DNA of 16,408 bases, taken from Actinomycetota bacterium. GTDB lineage: Bacteria > Actinomycetota > Acidimicrobiia > Acidimicrobiales > GCA-2861595. Numbering within the stretch: the first letter of the stretch is position 1; each line of letters starts with the position of its first letter. The position numbers were made by a program, and so were the translations under genes. Positions 1-4,871 of this stretch are shown one piece after another. The notes below the pieces were generated by a model. The model did not search any database. It was not told where the DNA came from and saw only the letters and a list, made by a program, of their open reading frames with translations. The stretch is taken from NCBI GenBank assembly GCA_016781225.1, contig JADDQT010000019.1:1-16408 (forward strand), read 5' to 3'.

Positions 1-558
1 CACGCCGTCCTCGCCGGTGTATCCGGTGCCGGCCACGACGAGCGGGATCCCCCGCCAATCGATCCCCCGCACGCCGAATCGCGGGACTTCGGCCGCCTCG
101 GGCGACACAGCCTGCAGGCGGCGGCGCGCCTCGGGGCCCTGCACGGCCACGATGGCCCGGGTGTCGGTCACGTCCTCCCCCCCGACGGCGGCCACCACCC
201 GAGCGGTGTTGGAGGCGTTGGGCATCACGTCGAAGCGGTCCTCGCCCACCCACCACACGATGATGTCGTCGAGCACCGAGGCGTCGGCCTCGTCGAGCAG
301 ATGGGTGTACTGCGCCCGACCGGGGGCGATGCGGGCCAGGTCGTTGGTGAGGACGGCGTTGACCGTGTCGAACGCCTGTGGGCCGGCCACGCGCACCGTG
401 CCCAGGTGGCTCACGTCGAAAGCCACTGCCGACTCCCGGCAGGCCCGGTGCTCGGCCAGCGTGCCGCTCGGATAGGACAGCGGCATCTCCCAGCCCCCGA
501 AGGGAACCATCTTGGCTCCGAGGGCCCGATGCGCTGCGTCGAGGGGCGAGGTCCGCAT
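1..558 (-). CDS. gcvT: Aminomethyltransferase GcvT (glycine cleavage T protein), N-terminal 186 residues, cut by window edge
   Basis: T protein of the glycine cleavage system transfers the methylene group from the lipoyl-bound aminomethyl intermediate on GcvH to tetrahydrofolate and releases ammonia. An open frame runs from ATG at 558 through the window start with no stop, so the C-terminal half lies outside. The translation begins MRTSPLDAAHRALGAKMVPF and continues with GGWEMPLSY, then FDVSHLGTVRV, then TNDLARI, and near the edge GTGYTGEDGV. These are the usual order of conserved GcvT blocks (folate-binding YgfZ/GcvT fold). It is the last gene of the minus-strand series, 16 bases after the PD-(D/E)XK-like gene. 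gcvH lies about 4 kb away on the same strand, separated by regulatory genes. I see no separate promoter or glycine riboswitch in the short gap. Confidence 0.93.
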   Translation of the reverse strand, partial: MRTSPLDAAHRALGAKMVPFGGWEMPLSYPSGTLAEHRACRESAVAFDVSHLGTVRVAGPQAFDTVNAVLTNDLARIAPGRAQYTHLLDEADASVLDDIIVWWVGEDRFDVMPNASNTARVVAAVGGEDVTDTRAIVAVQGPEARRRLQAVSPEAAEVPRFGVRGIDWRGIPLVVAGTGYTGEDGV

Positions 559-574
559 GAATGAACCGCGAAGA

Positions 575-1021
575 CTAGCGGCGCGTACTAGTGGAACGAG
601 GGGTTCGGGGGCTCCGCAGCTCGAGGTCCAAGGGCCTGGGCTCGACGGCGTCGAGCTGATCGGCCGCCAGCTGGGACGGTTCCTCGAGCCCGTACTTCAC
701 GAGCAGGTTGAGGTAGTCGCGCTGGTAGAAGATCTTGATCTTGACGTCCGGGTACAGCTCCCGGAGGCGCCGGGCCTTGCGGTTCTTCTTGGTCACCAGC
801 TTCTGGTTCAAGGTGGTGATCTCGATGTAGAGGTCGTAGACGGGGAGATAGAAGTCGGGGCAGAACGCCTGGACCGGCTTGGCGTCCTTGTCCCACTCGA
901 GGGCGAACTCTCTGGGCTCGTACTCCCAGGTGATCCCGTAGAAGTCGAGCAGCTTGGCGAACTGGCGCTCCGAGTTGTGGGCGAAGCGGACCCGCTCGTG
1001 AGGGAGCGCCTGATCTTCCAG
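575..1021 (-). CDS. Conserved protein with PD-(D/E)XK nuclease-like motifs; start codon unclear (CTG at 1021 proposed)
   Basis: The frame is open from the in-frame stop at 1079-1081 down to the stop at 575-577. It contains a convincing protein: HNSERQFAKLLDFYGITWEY, then PDFYLPVYDLYIEITT, then QKLVTKKNRKARRLRELYPD. The pattern E...PD(F)...(I)E(I)T...K resembles the PD-(D/E)XK nuclease fold; this is inference from motif spacing. The last 20 or so residues are Ser/Arg/Pro rich. No ATG or GTG lies in frame upstream of the conserved region. The only candidate before it is a CTG at 1021, 2 bases after the MerR stop, with a weak GGCGGGG upstream; the next is an internal TTG at 811 that would remove most of the domain. 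The start is therefore either a rare CTG coupled to the upstream gene, or the 5' end has an undetected frameshift. Function unknown. Confidence 0.6.
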   Translation of the reverse strand: MEDQALPHERVRFAHNSERQFAKLLDFYGITWEYEPREFALEWDKDAKPVQAFCPDFYLPVYDLYIEITTLNQKLVTKKNRKARRLRELYPDVKIKIFYQRDYLNLLVKYGLEEPSQLAADQLDAVEPRPLDLELRSPRTPRSTSTRR

Positions 1022-1023
1022 GG

Positions 1024-1539
1024 CTAGACCCCGCCGCCAGTGTGAGCCATGCCGCCGTCCGCCTCTCCGGCGGGGCCGCTACGGGCAGGACGGGCGGTGG
1101 GGCTGAGATCGTGGATGGCGGCGTCGAGCTCCTGCACCACCCCGGCCAGGGCGACGATGTTGAGCACGCCCTGGCCTCCTTGGAGCAGGTCGATGATCTC
1201 CTCGCCCGAGTGAGCGAGAACGGACTGGGAGCCGTTGAGCACCAGGTTGGCGGTGGCCACGTCCTCCCCGCTCTTGCGCAGGACCTCGATGGCTCGACGC
1301 GCCGACTGGAGCGAAACCCCGGCGTCGAGGAGGCGCTTGATGACCTTGAGCTCCAGCAGGTCACGGTAGGAGTACCGGCGCTGGGTGCCACTGCCCTTGG
1401 CCTCGCTTATGGACGGCCGGAGCAGGTCGGTGCGAGCCCAGTAGTCGAGCTGGCGGTAGCTGATGCCGACGATGGAGCAGACCTGTGGGCCCCGGTACCC
1501 CTCTTCGGGCGCTCCTTCTGACCAAACCTCTTCTTGCAT
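1024..1539 (-). CDS. MerR-family transcriptional regulator (Rv1830/ResR-like)
   Basis: 171-residue DNA-binding regulator. The winged-helix HTH lies at about residues 15-85: the segments YRGPQVCSIVGISYRQLDYW, then a short wing with GTQRRYSYRDLLEL, and helix VIKRLLDAGVSLQSARRAIE are typical of the MerR fold. The region to residue 145 (NLVLNGSQSVLAHSGEEIID and following) resembles the short effector/dimerisation part of the Rv1830 group. There is no Cys cluster of metal-sensing MerR proteins. ATG at 1539 is preceded by an AAGGAGG at 1552-1558, slightly far (12 bases). In mycobacteria this gene follows the DUF151 nuclease gene (Rv1829-Rv1830), the same order as here, but here a strong hairpin sits between the two, so it probably has its own promoter in 1560-1690. 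Confidence 0.87.
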   Translation of the reverse strand: MQEEVWSEGAPEEGYRGPQVCSIVGISYRQLDYWARTDLLRPSISEAKGSGTQRRYSYRDLLELKVIKRLLDAGVSLQSARRAIEVLRKSGEDVATANLVLNGSQSVLAHSGEEIIDLLQGGQGVLNIVALAGVVQELDAAIHDLSPTARPARSGPAGEADGGMAHTGGGV

Positions 1540-1692
1540 GGCGGGGAAGTGCCTCCTTCGTCCGCTGATCTCACAGCGGCGGAATTACACCGATGTCGAG
1601 CGAAGCGTACCGACCGCTCAAGGCGAAGGTCAATGACCAGAATGAGCGCGCAGGGTGGTCCGGCTTTCCGGCCGCCCGGAGCACCTTTGAGT

Positions 1693-1721
1693 CCGCCGAC
1701 GAAGCTCTGCTTCGTCGGCGG
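1693..1721 (-). terminator. Strong hairpin terminator after the DUF151 nuclease gene
   Basis: Perfect 13-bp inverted repeat, arms 1693-1705 (CCGCCGACGAAGC) and 1709-1721, with a 3-base loop. It starts 3 bases beyond the TAG stop of the DUF151 gene in its transcription direction. There is no T-tract after it, as is common for GC-rich actinobacterial terminators. It separates the long core operon from the downstream MerR gene. Confidence 0.75.
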
Positions 1722-1724
1722 GAA

Positions 1725-2237
1725 CTAACCGTCGAAGTCCTCGGGGCGCACTCCCTCGATGAACTGGCGGAACTCCGAAACCAGCTCCTCGGGCGCGGCC
1801 TCGTCCTCCTCGTCGGCGTCCATCACCAGACCGGCCTCATCGAGCAGGTCCTCCTCCGCGTAGATCGGGCTCGAGGTGCGGGCAGCCAGGGCGATGGCGT
1901 CCGAGGGCCGGCTGGACACCACGTGGGACTGCCCGCCGTAGCGGAGGTGCAACTCGGCGAAGTACGTGCCTCCCCTGCCGTCCTCGGACATGCGCAGCTC
2001 GGTCACGACCACGCGCTCGAGGACGACCCCCAGCGCGGCGAGGAGGTCTCGCATGAGGTCGTGGGTCATGGGCCTGGCCGTGGGGACCTGCTGGTGGGCG
2101 TAGGCGATGGCGGTGGCCTCGGGGGGCCCGATGAAGATGGGGAGCGTGCGCCGGGCCCCCTCCACCTCTTGGAGCAGGACCACAGGGTTGTTGGTCGGCA
2201 ACTCGACTCGAACTGCGGCCAAACGCATCTCGACCAT
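1725..2237 (-). CDS. Bifunctional nuclease family protein (DUF151, Rv1829-like)
   Basis: 170-residue protein of the BFN/DUF151 family; members have been reported with DNase/RNase activity and are a conserved part of the garA-ftsR locus. Conserved blocks: NNPVVLLQEVEG near the N-terminus, RTLPIFIGPPEATAIA at about residues 30-45, PMTHDLMRDLLAALG at about 56-70, and VSSRPSDAIALAART-PIYAEEDLL at about 107-130. The tail is acidic (DADEEDEAAPEE) and ends VSEFRQFIEGVRPEDFDG, as in mycobacterial homologues. ATG at 2237 gives MVEMRLAAVRVE, aligning with the known N-terminus; a second ATG three codons later is possible. It starts 9 bases after hpt, so it is in the same operon, and is followed by the hairpin at 1693-1721. 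Confidence 0.92.
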   Translation of the reverse strand: MVEMRLAAVRVELPTNNPVVLLQEVEGARRTLPIFIGPPEATAIAYAHQQVPTARPMTHDLMRDLLAALGVVLERVVVTELRMSEDGRGGTYFAELHLRYGGQSHVVSSRPSDAIALAARTSSPIYAEEDLLDEAGLVMDADEEDEAAPEELVSEFRQFIEGVRPEDFDG

Positions 2238-2246
2238 GGGCCAACC

Positions 2247-2873
2247 CTACCGTGCGCCGGGTCCGCTCACTAAGCCGTCGGCTTCGCCACGAGGTCTCCC
2301 GTAGAGGCTCTCCACGTACGCTCGGGGGTCGCTCCGGAGAGCGTCGAGGTCACCGACGGCGACCAGGTCCAGGTTGCGGTAGTAACCCGCGTAGTCGAGG
2401 CCGTAGCCGAGCACGAAGTCGTCCCCCAGGGTGAAGCCCGTGAACTGCAGGTCGAGGGGCACGATGCGCCGGGCCGCCTTGTCGAGCAGCGTGCAGACCG
2501 CCAGGGATCGGGGGCTGCGCCGGGCCAGCTCCCCCAGCACGTAGGTGACGGTGAGACCCGTGTCGACGATGTCCTCCACCAGCACGACGTGGCGCCCGGC
2601 CAGGTCCGCGTCGACGTCCTTTACTATGCGTACCCGGTCGGTCCCCTCTCCGTAGGAGGAGATGGAGAGGAAGTCCACCTCGGGCACGATGGTGAGAGCC
2701 CGTACGAGATCAGCCAGGAACAGGACGCTGCCCTTGAGCACAGCCACCAGCACCACGCCGTCCTCGTAGGTCCGGGAGAGCTCCCCGGCCAGTCGCCGAA
2801 CCCCCTCACCGAGGTCCTCCCTGGTGATGAGGACCCGTGGCGGGCCCGGGCGAGGGAACCCTGGTGGGCTCAA
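2247..2873 (-). CDS. hpt: Hypoxanthine (-guanine) phosphoribosyltransferase
   Basis: Purine salvage enzyme converting hypoxanthine/guanine plus PRPP to IMP/GMP in the cytoplasm. Diagnostic features: VLITREDL near residue 14, the AVLKGSVLFLADL loop at about 44-56, SSYGEGT at about 72-78, the PRPP-binding signature VVLVEDIVDTGLT at about 96-108 with the paired acidic residues, and DDFVLGYGLDY near the C-terminus. No ATG or GTG is available between the upstream stop and the conserved start. TTG at 2873 overlaps the TGA of the MerR gene (TTGA), giving 208 residues and suggesting translational coupling. A short C-terminal extension (GRPRGEADGLVSGPGAR) is not part of the core fold. The usual neighbours tilS and ftsH are absent; hpt is instead embedded in the garA-ftsR-DUF151 locus. 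Confidence 0.93.
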   Translation of the reverse strand: MSPPGFPRPGPPRVLITREDLGEGVRRLAGELSRTYEDGVVLVAVLKGSVLFLADLVRALTIVPEVDFLSISSYGEGTDRVRIVKDVDADLAGRHVVLVEDIVDTGLTVTYVLGELARRSPRSLAVCTLLDKAARRIVPLDLQFTGFTLGDDFVLGYGLDYAGYYRNLDLVAVGDLDALRSDPRAYVESLYGRPRGEADGLVSGPGAR

Positions 2874-3949
2874 CCCCCGGTGAGACCCTTGATCGCTTGG
2901 CGCAGCATGGTGGTTCTCAGGCGCTCGCCGAGCTGGGAGAGCTCCTCGAGCGTGTCGATGGCTCGCTGGCGGGCCTCGGGATTGCGCTGCTTCAGCAAGG
3001 GCACGATCACCTGCTGGAAGAGACCGGCTTCCCGCTCGGCGGAGTTCTTGTAGATGCGCAGGTGTCGGGCCTCGATGCCGAAGCGGGCGAAGCCACCCAT
3101 CAGCTCGGCCACGCTGAGGCACTCCTCGTCGTAGTACACGACGTCGGCCACGCTGCGCCCCGCGATGAAACCGGCTCGCTCGAGGTCTCGGATCTGGTCC
3201 GGCGACTGCCCACTGGCCGAGGCCAGCTCCTCGAGGGTCAGGCTGGCCCCCGAAAGGGGCAGCGGGAGGTCGGTGACGCTCAGCCGGCGCCTCGGCGAAG
3301 GGGCGCGGAGGGCTTCGCGTGCCGTCCGCCCGCGCTGGGGCTCGGCTGGCTCGGGTTCGGTGGCCTGGGTCCCGGTCTGAACCAGGTCGGCGCCTTCTTG
3401 GATGGGTCGGGTCCGGGCGACCGGTGCCTCCGCTTGCACCACGACATCGGGCTCGCTCTCGACCGGCTCGCTCCCGACCGGCTCAACGGCAACCGGCTCG
3501 GGTACGACTGGCTCGGGTGCGACTGGGTCGACGGCGACCGGGTCGTGTGCAACCGGCTCGGGTACGACTGGCTCGAAGAAAACTGGCTTCGGCTCAGCCG
3601 GCTCGGGAACCACTGGCTCCGGCGCAGCTGGCTGTGCCCCTACCGGCTCTGCACCGGCCGCACCGAGCCCGAGGCCGTCGCCTTCCTCCCCGGCGTCGCC
3701 CCCCTTGCCGAGGAGCCGGCCCTTGATGACCTTCAGGGGCAGGAAGTTCTCCCGCTGCTGGCGCAGTATCCAGCGCAGGCGTTCGACGTCGGATTCGTAG
3801 AACTTGCGATATCCCGAGGGGGTGCGCTCGGGGTCGAGCAGGCCCTGGCTCTCCAGGAAACGGATCTTGGAGATGGTGACGTCGGGGAACTCGGCCTGAA
3901 GGAGTGAGAGCACCTCGCCGATCGACAGGTAGGCCCGCTCCGCCGTCAC
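2870..3949 (-). CDS. ftsR: MerR-family cell-division regulator of FtsR / Rv1828 type with a long EPV-repeat linker
   Basis: 359-residue regulator. The N-terminal MerR HTH is at about residues 7-80 (YLSIGEVLSLLQAEFPDVTI, then ESQGLLDPERTPSGYRKF, then LPLKVIKGRLL), close to actinobacterial FtsR/Rv1828; in Corynebacterium FtsR activates ftsZ. Residues about 101-170 are 14 successive pentapeptides of form (E/D)P(V/A)xx. A second conserved domain follows at about 235-350 (LTLEELASASGQSPDQIRDL, then YYDEECLSVAELMGGFARFG, then LEARHLRIYK-type helix). The family usually has a much shorter linker. GTG at 3949 lies 5 bases beyond the FHA gene stop; the 3' end overlaps hpt. Regulatory role is inferred from family and synteny. 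Confidence 0.88.
   Translation of the reverse strand: MTAERAYLSIGEVLSLLQAEFPDVTISKIRFLESQGLLDPERTPSGYRKFYESDVERLRWILRQQRENFLPLKVIKGRLLGKGGDAGEEGDGLGLGAAGAEPVGAQPAAPEPVVPEPAEPKPVFFEPVVPEPVAHDPVAVDPVAPEPVVPEPVAVEPVGSEPVESEPDVVVQAEAPVARTRPIQEGADLVQTGTQATEPEPAEPQRGRTAREALRAPSPRRRLSVTDLPLPLSGASLTLEELASASGQSPDQIRDLERAGFIAGRSVADVVYYDEECLSVAELMGGFARFGIEARHLRIYKNSAEREAGLFQQVIVPLLKQRNPEARQRAIDTLEELSQLGERLRTTMLRQAIKGLTGG
3440..3649. repeat. 15-bp coding minisatellite encoding 14 (E/D)P(V/A)xx pentapeptides
   Basis: Within the FtsR-like gene the DNA repeats with a 15-base period, seen on the plus strand as units such as CGACTGGCTCGGGTA with drift between copies. It encodes EPVGA, QPAAP, EPVVP, EPAEP, KPVFF, EPVVP, EPVAH and so on, 14 units at residues 101-170. 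The units keep frame, so copy number could vary without breaking the gene. Confidence 0.85.
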
Positions 3950-3954
3950 AAGGC

Positions 3955-4440
3955 TTACGCGTCCCCGCCGGTGACGAAGACCAGCTTGAACTTGCCGATC
4001 TGCACCTCGTCACCGTGGGTCAGGGGCGACTGCTCTATGCGCTCACGATTCACGTAGGTGCCGTTCAGGGAGCCAACGTCGCATACCGAGAAGGTACGGC
4101 CCTCACGATGGAACTCGGCGTGGCGGCGGGAGACGGTGATGTCGTCGAGGAAGATCTCACTCTCCGGGTGGCGCCCCACGTGCACCACGTCGGCGTCCAG
4201 CGCGTACCTCGAGCCTGCGTTCGGTCCCCTCTTCACCATGAGGAGGCCGTGCTCGTCGGACACCTCGTCGAGGCTCACGGTGAGCTCGTCCTCGGGCATC
4301 TCAGCGCTGCTCTCGTTGGGGAGGAAGGTGATGGTGGTCTCCTCTCCCCCGGCCTGAGCCAGAACGCCCCCGCACGACGAACAGAAGTTCGAGCCGGGCG
4401 GGTTGCGATGCCCGCACTGGTTGCAGAACATCTCCGTCAC
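3955..4440 (-). CDS. garA: FHA-domain protein of GarA/OdhI type with an N-terminal zinc ribbon
   Basis: 161 residues. The C-terminal FHA domain (about 65-156) carries VVHVGRHPESEI, TVSRRHAEF and VGSLNGTYVNRE, and is very close to mycobacterial GarA (VKRGPNAGSRY, IFLDD, HGDEVQIGKFKLVFVTG). GarA/OdhI binds and inhibits 2-oxoglutarate dehydrogenase and glutamate enzymes, and is switched off when Ser/Thr kinases phosphorylate an N-terminal ETT motif. That motif appears preserved as EETTITF at residues 33-39. Unlike mycobacterial GarA, the first 25 residues form a zinc ribbon: Cys at 6, 9, 20 and 23 (FCNQCG...FCSSCG). GTG at 4440 is the proposed start. The gene sits between gcvH and the FtsR-like gene, the same order as Rv1826-Rv1828. 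Kinase control is inferred from the motif. Confidence 0.9.
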   Translation of the reverse strand: MTEMFCNQCGHRNPPGSNFCSSCGGVLAQAGGEETTITFLPNESSAEMPEDELTVSLDEVSDEHGLLMVKRGPNAGSRYALDADVVHVGRHPESEIFLDDITVSRRHAEFHREGRTFSVCDVGSLNGTYVNRERIEQSPLTHGDEVQIGKFKLVFVTGGDA

Positions 4441-4489
4441 GCTACCTCCGCCGATTCTCCATCAGGCCCAGCTCGGTGCTCAGCGGTGC

Positions 4490-4870
4490 TCAGCTCGACG
4501 TCAGCTGGCGATACGCCTCGGCGTCGAGAAGGGTCCCGAAGGCGGCCGGGTCCGACGGGGCGATGACGCAGAGCCAGCCCTCTCCGTAGGGATCGTCGTT
4601 GACCTGCTCGGGCTGATCGGTGAGCTGGCTGTTCACCTCGATCACCTCTCCGGCCACAGGGGCGTACACGTCGGAGACGGACTTCGTGGACTCGATCTCG
4701 CCCACCGAGCTGGCTGCCTCCACCGTTGCTCCGGCCTCCGGGAGCTGCACGAAGACGATGTCGCCCAGGGCGTCCTGGGCGTAGTCGGTGATGCCGACGC
4801 GCAGGCGGCCGTCCTCCAAGCGGGCCCACTCGTGGTCGGTGGTGTAGCGGAGGTCGTCGGGGACGTTCAT
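4490..4870 (-). CDS. gcvH: Glycine cleavage system H protein
   Basis: 126-residue lipoyl carrier that shuttles the aminomethyl group between the P, T and L proteins. It begins MNVPDDLRYTTDHEWARLED and contains VGITDYAQDALGDIVFVQLP, then the lipoylation loop GEIESTKSVSDVYAPVAGEV with the acceptor lysine at about residue 63, then NDDPYGEGWLCVI. Length and motifs are complete. The frame is open further upstream, but ATG at 4870 matches the family N-terminus and lies one base after the stop of the upstream fusion gene. No clear Shine-Dalgarno is visible, consistent with translational coupling. The stop lies within a perfect 10-base tandem duplication (4474-4493). Confidence 0.96.
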   Translation of the reverse strand: MNVPDDLRYTTDHEWARLEDGRLRVGITDYAQDALGDIVFVQLPEAGATVEAASSVGEIESTKSVSDVYAPVAGEVIEVNSQLTDQPEQVNDDPYGEGWLCVIAPSDPAAFGTLLDAEAYRQLTSS

Positions 4871-4871
4871 C

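Noticed and set aside
1..558. Plus-strand frames at the left edge, including one from 17 to 475.
   Set aside because: The minus strand encodes an unmistakable GcvT N-terminus throughout.
559..574. A glycine riboswitch before gcvT.
   Set aside because: Only 16 bases separate gcvT from the upstream gene; there is no room and no motif.
3402..3800. Plus-strand TGSGTTGS-type and RLGYDW-type repeated peptides, looking like a repeat protein.
   Set aside because: They are the shadow of the 15-bp minisatellite in the minus-strand FtsR-like gene.
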